Of a stretch of 64,000 nucleotides of DNA, positions 33,813 through 45,010 are shown in pieces. The notes below the pieces were generated by a model. That model made no database searches. It had not been told where the DNA came from and worked only from the letters and a program-made list of their open reading frames with translations. Every line of letters starts with the position of its first letter. Position 1 is the first letter of the stretch. Position numbers and translations under genes: made by a program. This DNA comes from Psococerastis gibbosa (Eukaryota > Arthropoda > Insecta > Psocodea > Psocidae): positions 18,251,419-18,315,418 of the forward strand of contig OZ020486.1 in NCBI GenBank assembly GCA_963971405.1. Reading direction: 5' to 3'.

Positions 33813-34433
33813 GCTCTAGATAGGTAAATATTTTTTAATTTAATTACAGTAGCTTCTCCTGCAATTGCATTCATCACCTGTAACATCTAACTGCTACTGC
33901 TTTCAAAATCCGTAAAACCCTAATATTGCAGGCATATTTTTCCAAAATGTTCATCCAATCCATGATGATAGGCCGTGGTTGTTCTCTGAAAGCGTACTTC
34001 CAAACATTTCGTCAACATCTGCGGTCGACATCTCCATTTATCGACAATAAGCCATTGAATCATACGTATTGCACATTACTCTATTTACAGTATATAATTA
34101 TCACTGCGAATGACTGTAGCTTGAAGATGAATGAAACTAGATTTTCATGTTTTACTAGACAGTTTTATCGAGGAGCCGCGGTGCATTTATGTAAGCTGTA
34201 TTTGCTATACAATTCCATTCCAAATTTTCTAAGAAAAACTAATGAGTGTAAGATTCCGCTTAAATACAACAGTATACAGTATATCTCACTATCTAGCTAT
34301 ATGTGTATTGATGCGTACTGTAGCGATATGCTGGTAGTAGTTCGTATACAGTAGGCTATATAATATATAGGTACTTTACACAAGTCGCAAAAATATCATA
34401 GAGTTGCAATTGTTACCATTTTTCCCATCAGGA

Positions 34434-34598
34434 GCCTGATCGAGGCGATTATAATACCGGTATTTATTTAATCCCCTGCTATTAAAAATGTAAACAAGAT
34501 AATTTTGTAATGGAAAGTGCTATTCAAAATTTGTTTGTTTATAGTTATAATCCTAGGGTATTTATTTAACCCCGGCATTATAATCGCCTCGATCAGGC
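34434..34598 (+). mobile_element. MITE of about 165 bp, TIR GCCTGATCGAGGCGATTATA
   Basis: Ends GCCTGATCGAGGCGATTATA and TATAATCGCCTCGATCAGGC are perfect inverted copies over 20 bp. The core is the inverse of that in the copy at 16.2 kb. Confidence 0.85.
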
Positions 34599-35421
34599 TG
34601 CAGGTAGAATGTGTATACTACATTATACTCGTACTGTAGTAGTACAGTACCTACTGTACTGTTGGCTCGGATCAAAGTAGGCCCATGAATATTTCATGAA
34701 AGCAGAATTGCTCAATGAGCTAATTTGTGCAACTGTAAATAAAGGAATACAGGAAAGTAGCTCTCTGCACTTGATGTTGTGGACGATTCTGCTTTCATTG
34801 GATATTTAATAAGGGAACTTGATCCGAGCCAACAGTACCTAACAATAAACGCAGGCATCATCTTAAACCCTGCTAGTTTGTGATTATGCAGCCGAGCAAT
34901 AACAAGTTCATCACTGAAATTTGGAGTCAGGCATTTTAAATCTGGGTCAAACCAGGCTCAAGCAGGGCTTTCCATGTTTTCCAGCATTAGAAGGAAATAC
35001 AACGGATGACTTCGTACATGCTAGTTGGGAAGTTGGAGACGTATTTTCCATTGTAATCACATATAGGGAAGATTTTACTTGTCGATTTCTGAAATGGCGT
35101 GAAAACCAGTCTACTTCAGAATAATTCCATGAGCTGTCGCGTGGTGGAAAAACTTTGCGCTTTCGTGTGGTCGGCTTCACACCAGCTTCAGAAACCCACA
35201 AGAAATCTTCTGCTATAGTGTTAACCCCAGGGCCGGATTTAGGTTTCGCGGGCCCCTAAGCACAGTTCTCTGTGGGGGCCCTCTCAAAAGAAGCAGCTCC
35301 ATTGGCTTTCCCTCACTGTTTCGCTGTAGGAGTAGGCTATAAAGGTAGTAAGATATTAGGAAAAGAGGGAACAATGAAAATAAGAGCGTAATACTTGTCC
35401 TTATACATTAAATTTTTGTAA

Positions 35422-35689
35422 GGCGCTTATTCCACCGACCTCTAAGTGAAAAATACACATACGGTGACGTGGTAACAGATATAATTATAAAGGCGGGGTT
35501 CCCACCGACCTCTCATTGCAGAATGCAAATTTCTATAGATTTCTATAAAAAGAAAAATTCAAATTTCCGTCAATGTCATTTGCATTCTGCAATGAGAGGT
35601 CGGTGGAAACCCCACCTTTATTAATGATATATCTGCTACCACGTCACCGTATGTGCATTTTGCACTTAGAGGTCGGTGGAATCCCCGCC
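35422..35689. mobile_element. Foldback Harbinger-like MITE with TAA duplication (268 bp)
   Basis: TAA lies on both sides (35419-35421, 35690-35692). Arms of about 115 bp are inverted copies: GGCG tip, TTCCACCGACCTCTAAGTG, CACATACGGTGACGTGGTA, then a second CCACCGACCTCTCATTGCAG block. The CCACCGACCTCT motif is thus used twice per arm. Confidence 0.9.
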
Positions 35690-36424
35690 TAACGGCGACG
35701 TATCACTGACAGGTGCAATTAATGCCACCACACTTTAATTTCGCGCCATAAAAATTTAAAATTATTTTTGTCATGAGAAATTTACTAATTTTTTACTTTT
35801 TAAATTCGTCGATGTCAACAACTCGCGCGTGGGGAATCGCCCATGTGTATTGATCTATATAATAAATATATAAATATATCAGACTGTGTCTTACACACAG
35901 CATAGCTTTGGTGACCAGTCCATACCCAGGAATGTAGCTACAAAGACTACACAATCTTAGGACTTCTACTGGGGGGGGGGGGGTGCAAGTAACGTAAGTA
36001 AGCATTTGCCAGTTCAGGGCTGCAGTATATTGCACATAACTTAATATAGGTACTGTATTTTAGAGTTGGCTACAGCTCTTTTACATTATTTATTTTTTAA
36101 TACCCCTCCCCCCTCCCATTCAGTCTGGCTACAGCATTCAGCCAGAGGAGAACTTTTCTATGTAAAATGCGCCTTGCTGAGATGAGAAAAACAGCACCTC
36201 TTGAGGCTGGAACTTTGGCGTATTCAACGCGCCAGTCTCGTAGCCATTCGGCGCATAGGATCGGGAGGCCCTGTCTCTTGTGTTACGTATTTACGTAGGC
36301 ATTGCTTGGGCTTGTCTAATAAATAATAAAACAAGAGACACCTGGTTACGTCACTGCGATTGAGTGAATGAATCTTGGTGCCGGCCCTGATTGCTGGGCG
36401 GAGGGCTGCCATGAATGAATCGGG

Positions 36425-36711
36425 AGTCCAACGCATGCGCATTAAGCCCCGCTCGCATTGAGCCAGTTGCCGTTTGATTGCCGAGGGGAGTGTTTCGCCG
36501 CTGCATTTTAATCGCCATCTTGTGCAGTGTGCAGTGAGTGATTTCTGTGCAACAATGTGTCATGCCCCCGATTTTGTGGATTCCCAGTGGTTTTAAGTCT
36601 GGTCTTATGGCAGGCTCTCCAAAATCCCAACCTGCTGCCTCCCATGCAGCCATAGAAATTTAGTATGAGCCAATAAGTTGGCATGCTATTCGTTCAGAAC
36701 ACGTTAAAGGT
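36425..36711 (+). promoter_or_regulatory. Promoter-like block with NRF-1-like and YY1-like sites and possible 5' exon
   Basis: CGCATGCGCA at 36432-36441 matches 10 of 12 positions of the NRF-1 palindrome. CGCCATCTTG at 36513-36522 matches the YY1 element often found at animal transcription starts. The stretch is richer in GC and CpG than its surroundings. A donor-like GTAGGC follows at 36711. The only ATGs in between open short frames, so any exon here would be mostly untranslated. Confidence 0.45.
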
Positions 36712-39700
36712 AGGCTACATTGTTTAAAATTTTATTTGTTAGCTTTGTTATTAAATTATTTTTCAAACCATCCTACTCCTTCCATTAAGCTTTCTTTTCA
36801 TGGCCGAAAAGTGGCATAACCTCATATGCTACCTTACATTTAGGCCTCTTAGACGAAAACATGTAACAAGCAATGGAAATAAACATCAAATTACACTGAT
36901 ACAGTATGTTATTCGCGGGAATTACAGGCCTAGTGTCATGTTTCCTTAGAAAAATACCATGCCGAAAGTGCTTTGTAGCAGCTAAGTTTAAAATAGTCAG
37001 GCGATCGCGGAAACTTGGAGGCTTATGACATGCTGAGATTTCATTCATTCCCGGAACATGTGTAGCTCTCTAGGATGTGGCTGCTTCTCAGGTTTTGTCC
37101 TTGATTGAGTAGCTTGCAGCCTTGCCAAATACCCTACCGCGATAGGGAGAGAAACTAATAACTATTTTTAGAGAAACCCCAGGGGGTTAAATGCCGTTGT
37201 TATGTTCGTTTTAAGGGTACGGAATGCCGCATTGCCTGTCGATTCATTCATCTAGTGAGGTCAATGCGAACGTTAGTGAATAAAGCCAAGGGACATTCTT
37301 TTGTAGTAGAGATGTGTTTTTCTTGCCGGTCTCCGTGCGGCGACTTTGTTTCCGCTGGATGAGGGACCCTCGCAGGTAGGCCGATTGGCCCAAACGTCCG
37401 TTTTCTCTTCAGTTCAAATCCTGGTAACTTTTGTTACTCTTCTACCGCAATGCAATTGAAAGGTCAAGACACTTAATTTAAAAAAAATTGGGTTAATGGT
37501 GGGGACACCTTCTCGCCAGGAAGAACCTGATTTCCTAACCATTCAATATAATATTTACCAAAATGTATTGAGGTGCAAAATTTTACATTCTTCGTGCAAC
37601 TAGAAGCATGGGGAAGCTCCATGCTTAAATTATAATAAATATGAAAAAGCCTAATTAAGCATATGCCAGTTCAAGGCTGTTCCTCTTGGCCCAATTTGGC
37701 GGATATGTGCCAGCTGTTCTGTAGTGTACTATTTCGACTAAGTAGCATACTGCCATACATTAGATGTACGGCGGCTTGGAGAGTGGTCCAAGGTGTCCGG
37801 ACCCCCTCCGAAATAAAAGGGCTTTACACAGGATAGAATGGACTTTCATTAATAAAATACGTTAAAAAAATTGCCCCCCCCCCTAAACAAAACCTGGGCA
37901 CGACCTTGTCCGTTGGGAAAACCTTACAGGTGTAAAAATCTAATTTAACTGAAAATATCGATAGTATAGCGTTGAGATACTGTGGAAAGAAGAAGAGTTT
38001 CTCTAAATTTTGTTGTATAGGCCTAGTATGTGGCCGTCAGAGTTATGTAAAGCTTATTAAAGTGATAGTGTGGGGTGTCCTGTAGAAAGATTTGGTGTGC
38101 CCAATCGTTGTTTATGGCGCCATATATGGCACGTATATACAGTATATATATATGCTGTCTGTATATAAAAAATAAGAGGAACACTTGTTTCTATGAATGT
38201 CTCTAAATGATTATTAATATATTATATAACTTAGAATAAAACGGACTGCACGGCTACCTTGCTGAAGCTTGAACGGAAATCCGTTAAGTTACAGTGACAC
38301 TACAGCCAAGTCTATTGGATTGCCAGCTAAATTGGGGCATTTAGAGGCTGAATACTAAGCTCTGATTTCTTCACGTAGGCACCCCATCGTATACTCGTGA
38401 GTTATAACGCAATTAAATCTGGTGCTACCTTGGTTCCATGCAATTATAATGCGCATTTGGCGAAAGTCCCATACAACTCACTTCAAGGCATAGTCATAGT
38501 CAACTTTCATTCAGCGCAGCGTTATTTTTGTCTCTCTATTCTCTTTTTTAACGGTAGTAATTTATCCATGGCGATCAAAAGTGTGGGCGCCGCCGGCAGC
38601 ATTTGCATTGCCGGCGGTCAAGAGCCTATCTGTCCATCTGATTGTCTTTCCATAATTGAAGAGTATGTTTTTGGTCATCTAACTGATTTTAGCAATGATA
38701 AAGATTTCGAACAGCTGCTAGATCCTGTCCAAATTAACCATCATGTACTTTTACAGATTCAATTGTGGCAAGTATTACGGTGTGGTGTCTTGGCTTCCTG
38801 TTTTCAAGAGAAATCATCTATTACAGTTGAAATTTGATGATAGCTATGACAGAAAACATAAAACAAATCGTACGCCCACTGTCCGTTTTTTTCACTTAGT
38901 CAAAATTTAGAAGAAATACTGATAGTAGAGTCATTAATAAGATGACACAAAACAGAAGAAAATGTTGCTCTAATCCAACCTGATATTTTCATACAAAACT
39001 GTGTCTAAACTGCGTTAGTGGCTATGGCCGCAGGTTCAAAATGTAGAGAAACATTTTGCAATAGTCTACAGCCATTTATACATTAATAATCACTTTCGGA
39101 TTTTTTCCGTGCCGCCGACCCCGTAGGAGGGATAAGGCGCCGTTAAAGTAGGTAAAGTAAAGTAAGTTTCGGATCTGGCTGATCAGGTATAGGGAGATTT
39201 CATGCAAGTGCAAATCCCGGCTCACATATTACACAACACATTTCGCACAGCGCCGACACCGCTTTTCCTCAATCTACGCTATAAATGTAATTTAAAATAG
39301 AAAGACATCTAACGGAAAATTGACTCCGTTCTCTTTCCGACCACAACTTCAACAAACAAAACACTCATGTGCTCCAAATTTCTAACCGCAATGTAGACGA
39401 CTATGAACTTTTATCACATTATTTTCACTTTGACTGGCCGCTATCTTGAAATCGTTGATTTTTCATAAAAAGTGTTATTTACCATTATTGTAATATAAAA
39501 AATGTAAGCTTTCAGTCAAATCATGTTTCTTAAAATTGATATACATGCAGTACATTGTATATATATTTTATATTCCGGTCGAACATTGGTCGCCGTCGCA
39601 ATACGTAGATGAAGTGTCCCTAAGATACATACGTTTGACACCATAAACATAAAACATAGAACTACAACTAGTTCTCACACGCCATGAACTTGTTCATGGG

Positions 39701-40130
39701 GGTAAGGACAACACCCCTGGAGCAATGCCTTCAGCCCATTTCTGAAATTCGATTCAGTAATATTGGAATATTCTGTTTTATGATATTTCATTGACGACTC
39801 TACGATCGGTATTTCCTGTAAAATTTGGCTTTGTGAAGAAAAAAAAAACGGAGAAAGAGAGTAGAGTCTCTGACTCTTTAACACGGCGCGTTGAAAATAT
39901 GGAATATTCGTGTTCTGTTTATTACGCGTAGGATGGGACAGAAGCCCAGGTTCTGGTTTTGTGTCGAGATACTGACAAGCCGGTTTTAGACAGTGAAAGT
40001 GATGCTTCTCTTGCCGGTTTCTGAATATGAAAAATTTGTTAGCAGTAATGCTACGCACGGGTGATGCTCTCGCACTTAGACTAATGTTGTAAACGCGCTG
40101 CTCTGTCGCTGGAGCATAACACTAGCCATT

Positions 40131-40147
40131 CATTCATTCATTCATTC
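40131..40147 (+). repeat. (ATTC)n microsatellite
   Basis: Four CATT/ATTC units between 40131 and 40147. Confidence 0.9.
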
Positions 40148-40861
40148 CTCCCATTCATTCTTTTCGATCACAGCCGCATTATAGTTCGCCTGGTTGGTTA
40201 GACTAGGCAGTCAGAACTCTCACCTGGTCGTAAAACATAGTAAACACCATTCGAAAGATTTCGATGTAAGAGGAGTATGTCTGTCCTGCTGTCCCCAAAA
40301 GGGATGCCGGGGCACTAAAATGGGACCTGCTTGTTTAAAAAAATATCTCTGAATCAGAGGCGTAACGTTTTAGAATGATGGCGGGGACAAAATTAAGTAG
40401 ACCTTATGCCGTCATCAGGCTATTCGCAAGGATAATTTTCACGGAATCACAGATTCACAAAAATTTAAAGCGTTTGACAGTTCTGAACTTAGAATGATGT
40501 GGGACCTCAGGGGCGTAGCCCGGATTTTTTCCAGAGGGAGGGGGGGGGGACTGTGATCGTATCTAGTGTAAATTGTTTTCTTTGTAACTCAATTGTATCT
40601 CGTGTATTCTTTAAAGGTTATAGTGCTACTCGTAGTATGATAGCGTAGGCACATCTAACTTCAATCTAGTGGCGGAGTTAGCTTTGGTGCGGGGCTGCGC
40701 GCACAGGTAGATAATGTTTTGCGGGTATGCGGACTAAATCGTAATGTTACCATTACGACGGTTACGATTGTATAGAAAAAAATATTGAATTTAACCAAAG
40801 AGGGGGGTCTCCCCCGGGGGAAAAATTTGAAAATATAAGTGCGAAATAGTGGAGTTTTACT

Positions 40862-42125
40862 AGTGTTCGTCCGAGACCGAGACGAGACAACGGGGTCTCG
40901 GTCTCGGTGTTCATGGTATCGGTCTCGAAAAAATGATCTGGTCTCGGTCTCGTCTCGAAAGTCTCGGTTTTCATATAGGTATGGTTGCATTATATTATTG
41001 TAATAACTGCCTGGACTGCTATACTTTTTGTGGCCAACGCCCACTGGATTCCAATGCATGTATAAACATGTTTTTTCCTCAGATTCTGCCCATCACGAAC
41101 CCAGTAAGGGGCTGTCTCACCCCGACCTCGGTTTAGCCTAGTCCTAAGCTGAAGTTGGCATCCCTATCCATGCTTAACTTATGGCGTTTGGCTTAGCCTA
41201 GAATAAGCAGAGTCGTGGAACAGCCCCTAAAAGCCTTCTGCCCCAGCACTTCTACTTACAGTAGGTGGACCTAAACACACTGCATATTATTCATAGGGCG
41301 ACCCCCCCCCCCCAAGAGACCCAAATGGCGCTACTGAGACACCGGATGCTCTACATTTACAATTGTGACAGAGCTTCAGCATACGCCAAGAGGTACTTAC
41401 CCAGAAATATTTCTCGAGGGGGGCGGGGGTGGCGGTTTCATGCTATAGTAACTATTTGAATTGTTTTAACGTGGGAAGTTTATCAAGTCTTCACCCTCAC
41501 TGGCACAAATATATACTGTATATGGATAAATGCTGATGCAATCATTAAAATGGGTCCAAAATATTTTTTTAGTTCTTGTAATTGGGGTGTAAAAAAAATT
41601 GTACCAACAAACCCCCTGGCAAAATCGAGAATTATAATCTACAAGCTTTTCTGAGTTTAAAACTATTTACAGAGGTCCTCATATTTTGCCTACTGAAATA
41701 CCTACTATATAGATATGGCGCCTGCACTGACAATGTTATGCTGGCTCATGGCTGCCTCATTATTAGTGTTCATATACTCATAACCGCCCACACACACACA
41801 AAAATACCAAACACAAGGAATGGAATATATAGAAGATAAGCAAGATTATCGCCTAGCTAAGCAAAACTCCGAACCTGGTGTAAACACATAGTTGACATAG
41901 TGCATAGCCAGCATAGGCCATAGATAGAGATCATTAGCAGGGGCGTCATTATACGAGCGACAACTGAGTTCTTGCACAGAATGTATTACTATTACAGATT
42001 CATCAAACCCAAACCGAGACCATTTTGAGACCGAGACTAGTAGGTCTCGCTCTCGCTCGTGTTTTATTGGTCTCGGTCTCGGAAAAAGTCTCGTTTCGAG
42101 ACCGAGACCGAGCCGGGCGAACACT
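40862..42125. mobile_element. TIR element with GGTCTCG-repeat arms, nested inside the hAT element
   Basis: The tips AGTGTTCGTCCG and CGGGCGAACACT are inverted. Each is followed by about 110 bp built from GGTCTCG/CGAGACC units. GTTTTACT and GTTTTACG flank it, and the uninterrupted site GTTTTACG is seen at 53.87 kb, so the duplication is 7-8 bp. The 1.26-kb interior has no recognisable transposase. The CAGTGTTC-like tip suggests a hAT relative. Confidence 0.85.
41108..41227. mobile_element. 120-bp Harbinger-like MITE, innermost of the nest
   Basis: TAA lies at 41105-41107 and 41228-41230. The ends GGGGCTGTCTCAC and GTGGAACAGCCCC are inverted, with CTTAGCCTAG-type repeats inside. The TAA duplication and G-rich tip fit PIF/Harbinger. 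Confidence 0.82.
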
Positions 42126-42497
42126 GTTTTACGCATTTTAATAAAAGTAAAGTATAGCTGTAGATTTTGCAAAGCTAGGAAAGGAATGCTTATATTCATA
42201 TTGCTGCAAATAGGGGGAACCACGTCTTTAAGTGCTCGAGCCCAAAAGGAGCTGGAGGGGGCAAGATGGACCGTGCCCCAGCCAACTTTACGCCCATGCT
42301 CTGAATTACAACAGAATTAGCAATAGCAAAAATAACGTAAATAATTTAAATTAAAACCTAGTAATGCAATAGTAAAAAATGCGTGAAACCCTACTTTTGG
42401 TGCCTACATTTTCCTTTTTCCCTCTTTGGAGACCCCCAGACACCTGCTACTAATAGTATAAGTTTGCACCGGAAATATGTTTTCGTCTGTAAAATCT

Positions 42498-42916
42498 AAA
42501 TTATCTCTGTTATTATGTATATTACCTTATATCTTTACTAGCACCAGCCATATGTCAATAACATTAGCTCTTTCTTTACCCTTATGAATCGCATTTATAC
42601 TATTTGGTTGAATTAATTTTAGTCAACATATATTCAGCCATCTAATCCCTCAAGGGACCCCTGCAATCCTAATACCTTTTATAGTATGTATTGAAATAAT
42701 TAGAAACATCATCCGTCCGGGAACTCTTGCTATTCGTCTATCAGCAAACAAGATTGCAGGCCACCTCTTAATAACTCTTCTAGGTAATACCGGCCCTAGA
42801 CTATCAATTATTATATTGAATATTCTTATTTTTACCCAAATTCTCTTATTAACTTTAGAGACAGCCGTCGCTTTCATCCAATCATATGTATTCGCAATTT
42901 TAGCCACTATATATAT
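42498..42916 (+). pseudogene. ATP6: Nuclear copy of mitochondrial ATP6 (NUMT), C-terminal 60 percent
   Basis: Read with the invertebrate mitochondrial code, one frame gives [76 protein letters not shown] and [19 protein letters not shown]. These are the transmembrane helices of ATP synthase subunit a, including the essential Arg and Glu regions. TGA codons at two Trp sites and AGA at Ser sites would break or change it in the nucleus. Both ends of the gene are missing, and the right side fades into (TA)n. There is one clear change at a conserved site (SANM to SANK). Confidence 0.93.
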
Positions 42917-43878
42917 ATATATACTGTATGCATCTAGATATTAAAATTTTAGATCCAACCCTGGGAAAGGCTTCTCCAAAGGTAATCCTGCGACGGGCTT
43001 CCACGATTTACCCGACTCAAAAGCATTGGTTTATTTTGTATTTTTAAGGGTGCGGTGGTGGTAGTGACCCAAAGCTGGGCGTGCGGGTGAGGCAAATTAT
43101 TAATGGTCAATTGAGTTACTTAATTTAAGTATGCAACATAATCACGGATTGAGTGGTTGCTGGCATATAGTGGATTTATTTTGTATTTATTGCTATGATA
43201 GCCTTTGTCAGCAACCAGTCTTACTTGTCTTTCTATGCCAGTTATAGCTAGTTTGCCAGATCGTACTGATTTCAAACATAAAATATAATAGTAATAATGA
43301 ACAATATAAATATCGACTTCTTTTGAGAATGATTTTTCAGGTGCATTATTTCCTGTATTAATTTAGAAAATAGAGCCTATTTAATGGCATATGAGGCTTC
43401 CTAAATTAGGGACGTTATCCTATGCATAGGAAATATGAACGGAAACGAGGGTCGAGTGTTATCGATAAGTTGTAAGTTGATTGGCTACTTTCCATCTGAA
43501 TTTTTCACTCAAGCCAAAAGTTCTCCATTCATTGCCGCTTCAGTTCATTCATTCTCGTAAGGCAAATTCTCATTTCTCATAGTTCAACATTTTCCTCCCA
43601 CTAAGCTTTTTCAGCACACCCGAGTATCAGGCATACCCCAACTTTTGTAAATGATTTCTAACCATGAAATTGTCCCTCATTGCTGAAAGCATGACGTTCT
43701 TGTTAAAAGTGCCATACTTTTTAGGCGAATTTAATACACCTTGTCATTTTGCGAATGACTGCTGTTAGACTACATTGCATAAGTTTAAGGAGATTCATCT
43801 ACCTATTGAGACGGCGACCAAGGTTTGACTTTCGGAACCTGAGCCTAAATCCACCCCCGTTCAAAATGTTACATTATA

Positions 43879-45010
43879 CAGTCATGGAAAAAATATTAAG
43901 AACGCGGAGCTTTTCACTATTTTCTCCGGAACTATTTGAGATACTGGCACCAAACTTGGACATGAATACCACTATCTAGAGGTACTTCATTGCTGTTACC
44001 ATCAGTTTGGGCTATGACACGATACATTTATCCCTATTCTGCTGTTAATAAATTAAAACAGTGTACTTCCGAAGATATGGGCGATCACAGCATTGCTCGG
44101 CCGAGGTGAGACGCGTCATCTTACTTCTTCGGATAGAAGGGAGAAATGGTGGAAATAAGTAATCTCTTGCAAAGATAGGAAGAAATTCATTTCCAAGCTT
44201 TAATACAAGACCCCAAGAGTGAAACGAGGGGCAGAAACTGGAAGAAAACACCGTATTTTGACCAATAGCTCATAAGGATTTCGAAGGAGACACCGTTTGT
44301 AAGTTCTCGCGACCTGAAAAAAAATGCCTAAGCGCTCCCAGCGAATGAAGTACCTACTAGGGGACGGTTGCTTGAAGCCTCCATACCCAGTCGATCTCCA
44401 AGAATTGCTCCACTTCCATCTAAAGAGAAAATAAAGACCGTCTTGCCTTCGTGTCTAAGAACTGTGATCGGGGCACATGACACAACGTCTTGTGAGGCGA
44501 TGAAACGTAAGTTATCTCTTCGGTACTTATATAAAACGGATTTCAGAAGACTGCTTTAAATCCCGGGTTCCCAAAAAAGACCGTAAAGTTCGGTGGCAGT
44601 AACATCTTGGAGTGAGGCTGTTTCTCTTACCACGGATTTGTCCAATACTTCGTATAGAAGATATCATGACGTAGGAGAGTTACAGAGACATACTCCAAGA
44701 TGTAATGCCACCCTATGCAAACGAGAATTTGCCAGTAAAATGGGGTTTTCAGTAGGACAATGACCCCAAGAACTCCTTCAAGTAGTGGTTTGTGGACAGC
44801 AGAGTCGATGTTTTACCGCGGTCCGCGCAGTCACCCGGCTTCAACCCCATCAAAAACTTGTGGAATGACCTGACGAGCCGTCTACTCAATGGAAAAATTT
44901 CGAAGAAGGAACTACTGTGGCTTTAAGGGAAGAAGACACGGGAGATGATTCCCATCATTGTATGTCAATACCTGGTGCTGTCGATTAAAAACCGTGCAAT
45001 GCTGTAATGC
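43879..45010 (+). pseudogene. Degenerate Tc1-like transposase element
   Basis: The left end CAGTCATGGAAAAAATATTA, AAGAAC after a TA, resembles Tc1-family termini. At 44580-44930 the frame gives SNILE-stop-GCFSYHG, then FQ-stop-DNDPKNS, then QSPGFNPIKNLWNDLTSRL. These correspond to GxVMVWGCFS, QQDNDPKHTS (second Asp) and SPDLNPIENLW (third acidic residue). Stops break the frame, and the right terminal repeat is not seen. Confidence 0.8.

Larger units (their letters stand above)
29576..36420. other. Intergenic repeats downstream of eIF5B; no certain gene
   Basis: It contains a 200-bp repeat shared with 14.2 and 18.3 kb (near 30.0 kb minus and 32.45 kb plus; TTATTGGTATT, CACACCGGCTACA, GGCATTGTAACAG), family D at 31.78-32.17 kb, a hAT-like element at 33.36-33.81 kb, two MITEs and a single hAT-like end near 35229 (CAGGGCCGGATTTAGG). 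Open frames of up to about 140 codons near 33.9-34.4 kb look like chance. Confidence 0.55.
40355..42298. mobile_element. hAT-type element with perfect 8-bp duplication, host of nested insertions
   Basis: CTCTGAAT lies at 40347-40354 and again at 42299-42306. The ends CAGAGGCGTAACGTT and AACTTTACGCCCATG are inverted copies. The outer parts match the 320-bp element at 53764-54083 (TGATGGCGGGG, GAAAATATAAGTGC, GTTTTACGCATTTTAATA, AAAGGAGCTGG). There is no transposase, so it is non-autonomous. The stretch from about 40.42 to 40.83 kb is extra relative to that copy and includes another hAT-like end (CAGGGGCGTAGC). Confidence 0.88.

Noticed and set aside
33926-34354. 142-codon open frame on the plus strand
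   Set aside because: No domain or motif, Cys/Tyr-rich composition typical of random AT-rich sequence, and flanked by MITEs.
35829-35880. TA-rich stretch as a TATA-box promoter
   Set aside because: The TA-rich run is a low-complexity repeat edge with no start site or gene next to it.
38397-38837. 146-codon open frame on the plus strand
   Set aside because: No recognisable family, no convincing splice context or start; length is within chance for this many kb.
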